Positions 8,033-16,589 of a stretch of 32,577 nt of DNA are shown here, piece by piece. The translations under genes and the position numbers were made by a program. The stretch is from Bacteroidales bacterium. GTDB taxonomy: Bacteria > Bacteroidota > Bacteroidia > Bacteroidales > VadinHA17. The notes beneath the pieces were generated by a model, which saw only the letters and a program-made list of their open reading frames with translations, made no database searches and was not told the origin of the DNA. Location: NCBI GenBank assembly GCA_024763075.1, contig JANTGF010000002.1:71831-104407 (forward strand), read 5' to 3'. Numbering within the stretch: position 1 is the first letter of the stretch; each line of letters starts with the position of its first letter.

Positions 8033-9253
8033 ATGGGAAAAACAGAGAATCTATTTAACAGAAGAAAATTTCTGGTATCATCTGTGCTGGGTGCTACCGG
8101 AGTAGTGGCCGGAGCCACCGGAATTAAATCCGGAATGAGCTCCTCAATCATGCCAAAAAATGATAAAACAAATATCATTTACCGGAAACTGGGAAAAACA
8201 GGCATTAAATTACCGGTAATTAGCATGGGTGTGATGCGCGCCGATAATCCGAATATTGTAAAAGCTGCACTTGCAAAAGGAATGGTGCATTTGGATACGG
8301 CAAACAGTTACCAGCAGGGTAGGAATGAAGAAATGCTGGGAAAAGTATTGAAAGATTATCCCCGTGATTCATATGTGATCTCCACCAAGGTGAAACCCGG
8401 GGGAGGAAACAGGAAAACCGGACTTTATACCGATAAAACAACAGAAGAGGACTTTCTTAAAAAGTTTGATGAAAGTATGGACCGGCTGGGAATTGAATAT
8501 GTAGATATTCTGTATCATCATGCGGTTAGCAAAAGGGAAGCAGCATTGTATGAGCCCGTATTGAATGCCATGAAGAAAATCAAAGCATCCGGCAGGGCAA
8601 AGCACCTGGGAATTTCAACGCATAAAAATGAGCCGGAGATCATACAGGCTGCTATAGACAGCGGAGTTTATGAAGTGGTGTTAACAGCCTATAATTTTAA
8701 ACAGGACCATATACCGGAAATGGATAAAATGCTGGAGAAAGCTACAAAAGCCGGTCTGGGCATTGTTGGAATGAAAAATCTTGCCGGGGGTTACCTTGAC
8801 AAGGAAAAACAAAAACCGGTAAATGCACAGGCTGCCTTGAAATGGGCTTTACAGAACCCAAACGTGCACACTCTGATTCCCGGTTTTACAAATTTTGAGC
8901 AGCTGGATGATTGTGCAGCAGTACTTACCGATATAAAAATGAGTTCCGATGAGAAGGAAGATCTTATAGCTGCCAGATCTGAGCAGGGAATGTATTGTAA
9001 TGCCTGCAGTGCTTGTGTTCCTCAGTGCAGAAAAGGGCTTCCTGTTCCGGAACTGATGCGTGCCTATATGTACACCTATGGCTACAGGGAATTGAAAAAG
9101 GGACAGGATTTGCTCGTTTCACTTGAGTTGCCGGGTGATGTTTGCAGCCACTGCGATGAATGTACAGTTAGTTGTGTGAAGAATTTCTCTGTGGCGGAGA
9201 AAATTAAAGATGTAAGTCGTCTGCTGGATGTTCCGGCTGAATTTATTGCCTGA
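8033..9253 (+). CDS. Tat-exported aldo/keto reductase with C-terminal 4Fe-4S motifs
   Basis: A 406-residue oxidoreductase. The N-terminus FNRRKFLVSS followed by a hydrophobic Ala/Gly-rich stretch is a twin-arginine signal, so the folded cofactor-bearing enzyme is probably exported. The AKR barrel (about 48-310) shows the catalytic set Asp88 and Tyr93 (LDTANSY), Lys119 (STKV) and His163 (ILYHH). The C-terminus carries two cysteine clusters, CxxCxxCxxxC in YCNACSACVPQC and again in VCSHCDECTVSC, which suggests two 4Fe-4S clusters or a ferredoxin-like tail. First gene of an operon with a DUF6599 protein (19 bp downstream) and a hydrolase. Substrate unknown. Confidence 0.92.
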   Translation: MGKTENLFNRRKFLVSSVLGATGVVAGATGIKSGMSSSIMPKNDKTNIIYRKLGKTGIKLPVISMGVMRADNPNIVKAALAKGMVHLDTANSYQQGRNEEMLGKVLKDYPRDSYVISTKVKPGGGNRKTGLYTDKTTEEDFLKKFDESMDRLGIEYVDILYHHAVSKREAALYEPVLNAMKKIKASGRAKHLGISTHKNEPEIIQAAIDSGVYEVVLTAYNFKQDHIPEMDKMLEKATKAGLGIVGMKNLAGGYLDKEKQKPVNAQAALKWALQNPNVHTLIPGFTNFEQLDDCAAVLTDIKMSSDEKEDLIAARSEQGMYCNACSACVPQCRKGLPVPELMRAYMYTYGYRELKKGQDLLVSLELPGDVCSHCDECTVSCVKNFSVAEKIKDVSRLLDVPAEFIA

Positions 9254-9272
9254 TAATCAAAAAAATACGTTT

Positions 9273-10151
9273 ATGAAAAATCGAGGGTTGGTAAAAGTTA
9301 CTTTGGCCATCTTTTGGATAGCTGTTTTTTACATTCATGCTATGGCTTATCCCCCGGAACCAAATGTTAGCTTCCCTGAGATGAAAGGTTATAAGATTGT
9401 ACAGGAATATCCGGTTTATGTACCGGATGATCTGTGGGATTACATAAATGGTGGCGCTGATGCTTATCTGAATTACGGTTTTACTGATTTGCATATTGCC
9501 GAGTATGTAAAAGGAGAAACAACAATAAAGGTAGAAGTCTATCACCATAAAGATAATGTGTATGCCTTTGGAATGTACGCGCTGGAACGCGGGCCGGATT
9601 ACCATTTTATTAAGCTTGGGGTTCAGGGTTATGCTGAGAATTCTCTTGTGAATTTTGTCAAAGGACCCTGGTATGTGAAGGTCAGTACTTACAATGATGA
9701 TGAAGAAACCGGAAAGGAGCTTTTGAAGCTGGCTACATCCATGGAAAAGAGTCTGAAAGGTGAAAATACCCGGCCTGAGGTACTTAGCTCGTTTCCTGAA
9801 GAAGGAAAAATTTTGAATTCTGAAAGTTTTATTGCTTCCAGTTTTTTGGGATACAGCTTTTTAAATGAGGTATTCACAGTAAGTTACAGGAATGGCGACA
9901 AATCATATAAAATGTTTGTACTAATCCCTGGAACACCCGAAGAAGCTGAAAAAAATGTGAATGATCTGATTTCAAGAGCAAAATCAAGCAAAGTCACAGA
10001 TGATGGGTCTGTGTGGATTGAAGATCCTTACAATGGAAGCATATTGATGAGAAGAGTTCAAAATAAGGTTTTCGGATGTATTGGCGATATCGACATCAAA
10101 TTGTTCAATAGCAATGTTGAGCACATGCTTAGAGCAATCAAAAATGATTAA
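9273..10151 (+). CDS. DUF6599-family exported protein
   Basis: A 292-residue secreted protein. I start it at 9273 (MKNRGLVKV), which gives a signal peptide with probable cleavage after AMA, before YPPEPN. The upstream in-frame codons overlap the reductase gene and add nothing. The core contains DDLWDYINGGADAYLNYGF, the characteristic opening of DUF6599, then strands VEVYHHKDNVYAFGMYALER and a second similar half (ASSFLGYSFLNEVFTVSY). No catalytic residues are known to me. Its last 8 bases overlap the start of the hydrolase gene (ATGATTAA), so translation is likely coupled. Function unknown. Confidence 0.82.
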   Translation: MKNRGLVKVTLAIFWIAVFYIHAMAYPPEPNVSFPEMKGYKIVQEYPVYVPDDLWDYINGGADAYLNYGFTDLHIAEYVKGETTIKVEVYHHKDNVYAFGMYALERGPDYHFIKLGVQGYAENSLVNFVKGPWYVKVSTYNDDEETGKELLKLATSMEKSLKGENTRPEVLSSFPEEGKILNSESFIASSFLGYSFLNEVFTVSYRNGDKSYKMFVLIPGTPEEAEKNVNDLISRAKSSKVTDDGSVWIEDPYNGSILMRRVQNKVFGCIGDIDIKLFNSNVEHMLRAIKND

Positions 10152-12174
10152 ACGAGCGGTTTATTTGCTGTTATTACTTTTTTATATCGGGGCTGTTCCT
10201 TTAACGGCACGGGTATCATCTGTTAAAATCCACAAAAGAGAAAAAGTACTGGATGGTAAGTCATTTGGCAAATACGGGTCTTATGAATGGATAAGTGGTG
10301 AAATAGTTTTTGAATTTGACAGGGAGAATAAGTACAATTCCGGAATCGTTGATTTACCGCTTGCTCCGCTGAATGATAACGGAAAAGTTGAAGCACGGGC
10401 TGATTTTGAAGTTTTACAACCTGCTGATCCCTTGAAACGAAGAGGTCTTGCCCTGGTGGAAGTGAGCAACAGGGGCGGTAAATTTTCCATGCGTTATTTT
10501 AACCGGGCCGAAACCGGTAAACTTGATCCCGGAAATCCTGGCTCAACTGGTGACGGGCTGCTGATGCAATTGGGTTTAACCGTGATCTGGGTGGGTTGGG
10601 AGTTTGATGTACCTGCAGATCCCAGTCTGCTCAGGCTGGAAGTTCCATATGCTGTAAATACTGACGGATCTCAGGTTACAGGATTGGTAAGGAGTGACTG
10701 GACTGTGGATAAGACGGTTAAAAATCTGAAACTGGGGCATCGGAGACAAATATCCTATCCGGTATATCAGCCAAAAAATAAAATAAATGTTTTGACCGTA
10801 CGTGATGGACGGGAAGATGTACGGAGAATTGTACCCCGTAGCAAATGGTCATTTGCTATTGAACGGGATGGAAAGGTAAAGAAATCAAGTACTTATATTT
10901 ATATGCGGGATGGTTTTGAAGAGGGTAAGATCTATGAACTGGTTTACCAGGCAAAAGATCCTCCGGTAGTGGGACTTGGCCTGGCAGTCATCAGAGATGT
11001 TCTCTCTTATGCAAAATATGATAAGTCTTCGGTCTTTCCGGTGCGGCAGGGGCTGGCCGCCGGGGTTTCTCAAACCGGCAGGTTTCTCAGGCATTTTATT
11101 TACCAGGGTTTTAATACCGATGAGGAAGGCCGGAAGGTGTATGATGGAATGCTGATCATTACTGCAGGTGCAGGAAGGGGGAGTTTTAATCATCGTTTTG
11201 CCCAGCCATCCCGGGATGCCCATGCATATTCTGCTTTTTTTTATCCTACTGATATTTTTCCTTTTACCGGTGGGAATGAAGTGGATCATGAAACCGGAGT
11301 TGCGGATGGCTTATACCTGCATATGTTTGTCTCTCAACATTTACCCAAAATATTTTATGTAAATACCGGATATGAATACTGGGGGAGGGCTGCCTCCCTG
11401 ATCCATACAGATACAGAGGGTGAAAGTGATGTAAATCTGCTCCCCAATGAAAGGGTGTTTCATCTCGCTTCCGGACAGCATTTTGTCGGACGTTTGCCAG
11501 CAAAAATAGAACATACACCTGGTAAAGTGCCTATATACAGAGGGAGCCCGTTAAATTACAGCGTAAATTACAGGGCTTTGCTTGTCAGCCTGATTAAATG
11601 GACTGCAGAAGGGAAATTGCCGCAAATTTCTGTGAAACCTTCTATCTCTGATGAGACACTGGTCTGGTTGGATAAGGTGAAATTCCCGGATATTCCGGGT
11701 TTACTGGTTCCACATAATAATCATGTGGCCTACAGAGTGGATTACGGTGAAAAATGGGCAGAAGGAATAATTACAAAACAACCCCCGGTTTTGGGCCGGC
11801 CTTTTCCTTCCCTGGTTTGTCAGCTTGATTCAAATGGAAATGAACTGGCAGGAATCCGGAATATAGAACTTCGTGTTCCATTGGCAACCTATTTCCCCTG
11901 GAATCTGCGCACAGGCTTTAAAGGTGGAAGTGATCAGCTTACTGATTTTTTGGGAACTTTTATTCCGTTTCCTTTGACGGAAGAGGAAAAACGAAAGAAT
12001 AAGGATCCAAGGCCGGCAATTTTAAGTTTGTATCCCCAAAAGTCAGATTATATCCAAAAAGTGGGAAGGGAAGCGGATATGCTGATCGAACAGGGCTTTG
12101 TTTTGCCGCAGGATAAATCTTATCTGCTGGCAAAGGCCTCATCTTTGTGGGATTTTATGACTGGAGATAAGTGA
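10144..12174 (+). CDS. Exported alpha/beta hydrolase domain protein (PF20091-like)
   Basis: A 676-residue exported hydrolase. Start taken at 10144 (MIKRAVYLLLLLFYIGAVPLTA), a clear signal peptide; the longer frame from 10081 lies within the preceding gene. The N-terminal third is beta-rich (RGLALVEVSNRGGK, VIWVGWEFDVP). The nucleophile elbow is Ser309 in GVSQTGRFLRHFIYQGFN, diagnostic of this large alpha/beta hydrolase family, followed by TAGAGRGSFNHRFAQPSRDAH. Members are often annotated only as alpha/beta hydrolase domain-containing; substrate is unknown. Overlaps the DUF6599 gene by 8 bp and closes the three-gene operon. Family assignment good, biological role open. Confidence 0.85.
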   Translation: MIKRAVYLLLLLFYIGAVPLTARVSSVKIHKREKVLDGKSFGKYGSYEWISGEIVFEFDRENKYNSGIVDLPLAPLNDNGKVEARADFEVLQPADPLKRRGLALVEVSNRGGKFSMRYFNRAETGKLDPGNPGSTGDGLLMQLGLTVIWVGWEFDVPADPSLLRLEVPYAVNTDGSQVTGLVRSDWTVDKTVKNLKLGHRRQISYPVYQPKNKINVLTVRDGREDVRRIVPRSKWSFAIERDGKVKKSSTYIYMRDGFEEGKIYELVYQAKDPPVVGLGLAVIRDVLSYAKYDKSSVFPVRQGLAAGVSQTGRFLRHFIYQGFNTDEEGRKVYDGMLIITAGAGRGSFNHRFAQPSRDAHAYSAFFYPTDIFPFTGGNEVDHETGVADGLYLHMFVSQHLPKIFYVNTGYEYWGRAASLIHTDTEGESDVNLLPNERVFHLASGQHFVGRLPAKIEHTPGKVPIYRGSPLNYSVNYRALLVSLIKWTAEGKLPQISVKPSISDETLVWLDKVKFPDIPGLLVPHNNHVAYRVDYGEKWAEGIITKQPPVLGRPFPSLVCQLDSNGNELAGIRNIELRVPLATYFPWNLRTGFKGGSDQLTDFLGTFIPFPLTEEEKRKNKDPRPAILSLYPQKSDYIQKVGREADMLIEQGFVLPQDKSYLLAKASSLWDFMTGDK

Positions 12175-12299
12175 ATTTTCAGTGGGGGTTTTTATAGGCT
12201 ATGATATGAAAATCCTGATTTTTGAATAAATAAAACAGTTTTAACCTTCTTATGAATGTTAAAATATTTTTCAGAATTGATAATTAATTGATCAAATAA

Positions 12300-12785
12300 A
12301 TGGATGAAATTCATTACAAACCAATAGGCATCATTCATACTCCTTTTAAAGAACCAAAGGGAACTCCCATTCAACCTACGGCTTCAATAAGCGAAGAAGG
12401 TTCAGTTGAGGTGAAAAAGGAATTTGCAGATGGACTGAAAGGCCTGAGTGGATTTTCGCATATCATATTGATCTATTATTTCCATTTGTCTAAACAAACG
12501 GGTTTAATTGTGAAGCCGTATATGGATACGGAAGGCCATGGGGTTTTTGCAACAAGGGCCCCAACCCGGCCAAACAAAATCGGCATTTCAATTGTGCAAC
12601 TTACCAGGATTGAAGGAAATATTCTTTATATTCTAAATCCGGATATAATTGACGGTACACCTCTATTGGATATAAAACCATATGTTCCTGACTTTGATAT
12701 TAGAAAGGTAGAAAAAACAGGCTGGCTTGAAAAAAATGTACATAAACTCCCGACCTCAAAAGACGATGGAAGATTTGCAAAATAA
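12300..12785 (+). CDS. trmO: TrmO-like tRNA (adenine-N6)-methyltransferase, short form
   Basis: A 161-residue protein of the UPF0066/TsaA/TrmO family, which uses S-adenosylmethionine to N6-methylate t6A37 in certain tRNAs. The family signature RAPTRPNKIGIS is at residues 86-97, preceded by GFSHIILIYYFH and followed by DGTPLLDIKPYVPDFD. Escherichia coli TrmO has about 235 residues with an additional C-terminal domain; this protein stops soon after the SAM-binding barrel, like archaeal and many Bacteroidota members, so its substrate may differ. Stands alone, with convergent DUF1684 gene downstream. No terminator hairpin with a T-run was found after it. Confidence 0.88.
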   Translation: MDEIHYKPIGIIHTPFKEPKGTPIQPTASISEEGSVEVKKEFADGLKGLSGFSHIILIYYFHLSKQTGLIVKPYMDTEGHGVFATRAPTRPNKIGISIVQLTRIEGNILYILNPDIIDGTPLLDIKPYVPDFDIRKVEKTGWLEKNVHKLPTSKDDGRFAK

Positions 12786-12893
12786 AAATTATTTATTCAT
12801 TATTTTTTTGCCGTAACCGGCAATATGGCAGCTCTTTCAAAGCAGATTTACTTTAGGATTTAAATTCTCAGAAATTTAAAAATTCTGGAATAA

Positions 12894-13829
12894 TCAATGC
12901 CAGTCATGCGGGATATTCTTTTCCCCGGCCAAAATGGCTATATCCAGTACATTTTCCTTGGGCGGAAGCGGACAGGTTGCAAATTCGGTAAAAGCACAGG
13001 GCGGATTATAGGCCTTGTTAAAATCAAGGATGTAATTTCCATCTTTATCCGGAGGGGCAATTTCCAGAAACCGGCCACCGCCATAGGTCTGATCCCCGGA
13101 AGACTCGTCACCAAAAATTACCCACAATTCTTCCTTCGTGCCTAAAGGATAGAGTTGCAGGGCTTTACCATCAATAGTGAATTTAAGAATGCCCGGAACG
13201 TTCTGTTCGCTTGCCTGTCCGAGAACATTTGGCAACATCAGTGTTAGCTCTTCTAAAGGCACGGTCAGGCTTGCCTTAACTTTCCATTTTGGCCCGGGAG
13301 GGAAGCAGGGGATGGAGTCCAACTCATTAATTTCTTTCCGGTTGAAGTCCCTTAAACGGATGCCGTATTTATCACTACGCTTAATGATAAACCATTCAAG
13401 TGAATCCCAGGATAAAGTGGTTGGATGCATGGTAACATCCGGTTCCATAAGAGTTTCCCGTACTCTTTTTTTATTACTGAAAACCTCAACTTCCGGATTT
13501 GCTTCAAAGCTTACTAAAGAATCCTGCAATATGAATGTTCCGATAAACGACGGGGAACCTTCCGGGAAACGGATTGTATTTTCCGGAGAACTTCCTATCG
13601 TATTTTTTCCTTCTTCCAGCCAGAACAGGCCGGCCAGGTTCAGCCAACCTTCATGACTTTTCATATAATTGATCCGGTTTGCCTTCCATTGTTTGTATTC
13701 TTCTTTATTAAAATCATTATTGGAACTCTTATCTGTTGAACAGGAAGAAAAAAATATAATTATAATAAACAGAAAATTTATAAACCGTATTCGGTTTAGT
13801 TGAAAAAAAACCTTATTTTGAGTGTTCAT
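12894..13829 (-). CDS. DUF1684 lipoprotein
   Basis: A 311-residue lipoprotein. I start it at 13829 (MNTQNKVFF), giving a hydrophobic stretch FLFIIIIFFSSC with the lipidated Cys at residue 30; the longer frame to 13868 adds 13 residues upstream that would run over the divergent promoter. The body matches DUF1684: KQWKANRINYMKSHEGWLN with LAGLFWLEEG at the start, then FPPGPKWKVKA, DQTYGGGRFL, and the end segment FNKAYNPPCAFTEFATCPLPP. Function of the family is unknown. Divergent from an SDR gene with only 45 bp between start codons. Confidence 0.88.
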   Translation of the reverse strand: MNTQNKVFFQLNRIRFINFLFIIIIFFSSCSTDKSSNNDFNKEEYKQWKANRINYMKSHEGWLNLAGLFWLEEGKNTIGSSPENTIRFPEGSPSFIGTFILQDSLVSFEANPEVEVFSNKKRVRETLMEPDVTMHPTTLSWDSLEWFIIKRSDKYGIRLRDFNRKEINELDSIPCFPPGPKWKVKASLTVPLEELTLMLPNVLGQASEQNVPGILKFTIDGKALQLYPLGTKEELWVIFGDESSGDQTYGGGRFLEIAPPDKDGNYILDFNKAYNPPCAFTEFATCPLPPKENVLDIAILAGEKNIPHDWH

Positions 13830-13849
13830 TTTTTGTGATTTTATTTGCG

Positions 13850-13857
13850 AAAGATAC
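13850..13857 (-). promoter_or_regulatory. Putative -7 box (TATCTTTC) of DUF1684 gene
   Basis: On the minus strand this reads TATCTTTC, one base from TAnnTTTG, 20 bases before the DUF1684 ATG. It sits inside the 45-bp divergent spacer, so any promoter of the SDR gene must overlap it or lie within the DUF1684 5' region. Confidence 0.3.
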
Positions 13858-13874
13858 ATCTTTACCATTTTAAA

Positions 13875-14717
13875 ATGAATTTAAATATGCAAAAGTCTGT
13901 TTTGATAACAGGTGCTACGGATGGCATTGGCAGGATAACTGCATTTCAGCTTGCCGCCAAAGGGTACAGGATTCTGATTCATGGCCGTGACCCGGGAAAG
14001 GTGGACCGGGTAGTGAATGAAATTAAAAAACAGAAAAGTACCGGCAGTGTTGCGGGTTATGTTGCTGATTTTTCTTCACTTAAAGAACTTGAAGTGATGT
14101 CAGATGTCATACTCAGGAATGAGGGTAAACTGGATGTATTATTGAACAATGCCGGGGTAATTATGAAGTCTTATCAACGCACAAACGATGGCATTGAGAC
14201 AACTTTTGCAGTAAATCACCTGGCGCATTTTTATCTCACAGGCAGGTTGATTCCTATGCTGAGAAAGGGTGGAAGGACAAAGATCATTAACCTTTCTTCA
14301 ATGGTTCATTCCCGTAGCATTGACCTGGATAAATTGTTTGATCGGGCACACTTTGAAAGTGTAAACACATATTCCCATTCAAAACTTTGCAATATCCTTT
14401 TTACAAAATGGCTGAGCAAACTCCTTTCAGGCACTGAGATTACGGTAAATTGTATGCACCCTGGCGTAATCAACACAAAGATGCTTCGTGAAACCTGGGG
14501 GCCGATTGGTTCTCCTGTTGAAGAAGGTGCAAAAAGAGAAGTTTTTCTTATTGAATCACCACTTTCGGAAAGGTTCTCCGGAAAATATTTTCAGGATGAT
14601 CGTATAACGGAACCGGCTAAAATATCTTCTGACAAAAATGTGCAAAAAGCATTGTGGAACCTCAGTATTTCATTATTGAATAGTGCCGGATTGAGTACTG
14701 ATCATTTGTTTATTTAA
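13875..14717 (+). CDS. Short-chain dehydrogenase/reductase (retinol-dehydrogenase-like)
   Basis: A 280-residue classical-type SDR, NAD(P)-dependent. I start at 13875 (MNLNMQKSVLITGATDGIGR); ATG at 13887 is equally possible, and the longer TTG frame is unlikely. The cofactor motif TGATDGIG is at 12-19, with IHGRDPGK as the NADP-type strand-2 loop (Arg), NNAGV in the middle, a catalytic Ser in INLSSMVHS, and YSHSK with Tyr166 and Lys170. Helix and loop content (TTFAVNHLAHFYLTG, VNCMHPGVINT) resembles retinol dehydrogenase/WW-domain oxidoreductase-like SDRs. Substrate unknown. Convergent with the serine hydrolase gene. Confidence 0.92.
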   Translation: MNLNMQKSVLITGATDGIGRITAFQLAAKGYRILIHGRDPGKVDRVVNEIKKQKSTGSVAGYVADFSSLKELEVMSDVILRNEGKLDVLLNNAGVIMKSYQRTNDGIETTFAVNHLAHFYLTGRLIPMLRKGGRTKIINLSSMVHSRSIDLDKLFDRAHFESVNTYSHSKLCNILFTKWLSKLLSGTEITVNCMHPGVINTKMLRETWGPIGSPVEEGAKREVFLIESPLSERFSGKYFQDDRITEPAKISSDKNVQKALWNLSISLLNSAGLSTDHLFI

Positions 14718-14728
14718 AATTAAATTTT

Positions 14729-14751
14729 TTTCAATCTTAGGCAGGTTGAAA
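14729..14751. other. Weak inverted repeat between convergent genes
   Basis: TTTCAATC and GGTTGAAA pair over 8 bp (one G-U) around a 7-base loop. It lies between convergent stop codons, as a bidirectional terminator would, but neither strand has a clean T-run after the stem. Low confidence. Confidence 0.25.
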
Positions 14752-14758
14752 TCTTGAT

Positions 14759-16333
14759 TTACTCTTTTTTAAGAAACTTCAACTCTGTAAAATCAAAATC
14801 AGGATTGGGAATTTTCACTTTCATTTCATTCACATTTCCATTTTCATCCAAAAGAAACTGAACCTTCCCTGCAGGAAGTCCGGGAGTATTTATAAGTTTT
14901 ATCCGGAAAGTATTGTATTGCCAGTGAGTGAGTTCTCCGATAAAATCAGGAGTGGGAATGAAATGAACAAACAGCTTCCCGTCTTCCACTGTAACATTGG
15001 CATCACCATAAAGTTTGCCACCGTATATGCCGGTAAATTCATTTAACTGCAGGGCAGGAGAAGTGTTTTTTATCCTGTTTTCTTCTTCAGCCAGTTCTTT
15101 TTCCTGTTTTCTTTTCTCATACAACTGTGAGCGTTTGAGACCCCATGTACTCCAGTCTTTTTCTTCCGTGCCAAAATACCTGTCCATAATTTCATAAGCG
15201 AGGTAGGAGGGAAGATTGTTAATACTGTTTGTAAGTATCACCAGACCAAAGTTTTCTTCAGGAACCAGGGCTACCCTGGATATTTGTCCGTCAAGACCAC
15301 CCCCATGGGTTACGACTTTACGCCCATGATAATCATACAGGCTCCAGCCCAGTCCGTATCCGCTGAAATGTTTGGAAGGCCATATTTTCAGGGAAGCATC
15401 TGAAACTTTAAAGGGGTTTTGCACCGTCCACATTTCATTGGAAGCACCGGCAGAAAAATATTCCCGGCCGTTCAGGGTTCCTTTATTCAATTGAAGGATG
15501 ATCCATTTACTCATATCGGAAACATTTGAGTTTACTGCACCTGCCGGAGCGATATTGTCCCAGTTTACCCAGGGAATGGGAACATGGATGCTATCTTCTT
15601 TCACATGTCCCATGACGATGTTGCTGTTGTTTTTAAATTTTCTGATTGAAGTATTGGTATATTTCATTCCTAGCGGATCAAAAATCCTTTTCTTTATGAA
15701 ATCATCCCAGGTAGTGTCTGTTACCTGTTCAACAATCTGTCCAGCCGTCAGGAACATTATGTTGGAGTACCCATATCCCGCCCTGAATCCATAGGTAGGC
15801 TTTAAATAACGGGCTCTCCGGATGATTTCATCCCGGTCATAAATACTTCCGTACCAGATCAGGTCTCCGCTGAAAGTTTTCAGTCCGGAGCGGTGGCACA
15901 AAAGATCACGTACGGTCATCTCTGCTGAAACGTAAGGATTGTAAAGTTGAAACCATGGCAGGTATTCCTGAACTTTATCATCCCATGAAATTTTTCCTTC
16001 ATCCACCAGCATGGCCAGTGCAGCCGAGGTCATTGCTTTGGTGTTGGAGGCAATGCCAAAAAGTGTATTGGTATCAACGGGTTCACCGGTTTCAATGTTA
16101 CGGACACCATATCCTTTTGAAAAAACAATCTTATCATCTTTTACAATTGCAATTGACATTCCCGGAATCTCCCAGCTTTTGTAAGCATTTTCAATGTATT
16201 TATCCAGTTTCTTAAAATCGATTTCCCCTGCCTGTTGGCTGTAAATAAGTTGCAGATTAAAAAAGAAGAGTAAACCTGAAAGAAGAAGAACTGCATATTG
16301 CTTCATTAAGAGATATTTCAATTGTTTAAACAT
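14759..16333 (-). CDS. Exported class C beta-lactamase-family serine hydrolase
   Basis: A 524-residue periplasmic or surface penicilloyl-hydrolase-fold enzyme. Residues 1-33 are a signal peptide (cleavage near YSQ); a second ATG at 16306 (MKQYAVLLLSG) would also give a good signal and cannot be excluded. The beta-lactamase (PF00144) domain covers about 37-400 with SNTK (Ser96, Lys99), the Tyr motif in GYSNIMF, and HGGG in VVTHGGGLDGQ. The C-terminal 110 residues (ALQLNEFTGIYGGKLYGDANVTV onward) look like the DUF3471 beta-domain common in these enzymes. Such proteins are usually esterases or D-amino-peptidases, seldom true beta-lactamases. Monocistronic. Confidence 0.93.
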   Translation of the reverse strand: MFKQLKYLLMKQYAVLLLSGLLFFFNLQLIYSQQAGEIDFKKLDKYIENAYKSWEIPGMSIAIVKDDKIVFSKGYGVRNIETGEPVDTNTLFGIASNTKAMTSAALAMLVDEGKISWDDKVQEYLPWFQLYNPYVSAEMTVRDLLCHRSGLKTFSGDLIWYGSIYDRDEIIRRARYLKPTYGFRAGYGYSNIMFLTAGQIVEQVTDTTWDDFIKKRIFDPLGMKYTNTSIRKFKNNSNIVMGHVKEDSIHVPIPWVNWDNIAPAGAVNSNVSDMSKWIILQLNKGTLNGREYFSAGASNEMWTVQNPFKVSDASLKIWPSKHFSGYGLGWSLYDYHGRKVVTHGGGLDGQISRVALVPEENFGLVILTNSINNLPSYLAYEIMDRYFGTEEKDWSTWGLKRSQLYEKRKQEKELAEEENRIKNTSPALQLNEFTGIYGGKLYGDANVTVEDGKLFVHFIPTPDFIGELTHWQYNTFRIKLINTPGLPAGKVQFLLDENGNVNEMKVKIPNPDFDFTELKFLKKE

Positions 16334-16531
16334 AGTATTTGATTTTAGTTTATCGGGTAAAAATACAGATTTGTCATGTAAAATTAATAGCTGGAGGATT
16401 ATTCGTTTATATTATTTGTTTTTTAATCTGTATTTTTTGACAATTTTAGTTTAATTGGGTTAAGATTTCAGAACGGTCTTTACATTTTCTAAAAATATTT
16501 CTGTGAAAAAGAAAAGGCTTATTAAAATAGG

Positions 16532-16539
16532 TATATTTG
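16532..16539 (+). promoter_or_regulatory. Putative -7 box (TATATTTG) of the efflux operon
   Basis: Exact TAnnTTTG match 50 bases before the HlyD-adaptor ATG in the 256-bp divergent gap between the serine hydrolase and the efflux operon. No convincing -33 TTTG was seen. Confidence 0.4.
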
Positions 16540-16589
16540 TTGAAATTAAAATTTAGGCATCTTTTTTAATCTGATAATATGATTTTTGT

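Noticed and set aside
12809-12823. TTGCC/GGCAA hairpin between convergent TrmO and DUF1684 genes
   Set aside because: Only 5 bp of stem, and the T-run lies before it on the plus strand; on the minus strand it is followed by A residues.
13177-13656. 159-codon plus-strand frame
   Set aside because: Antisense shadow of the DUF1684 gene; no family resemblance.
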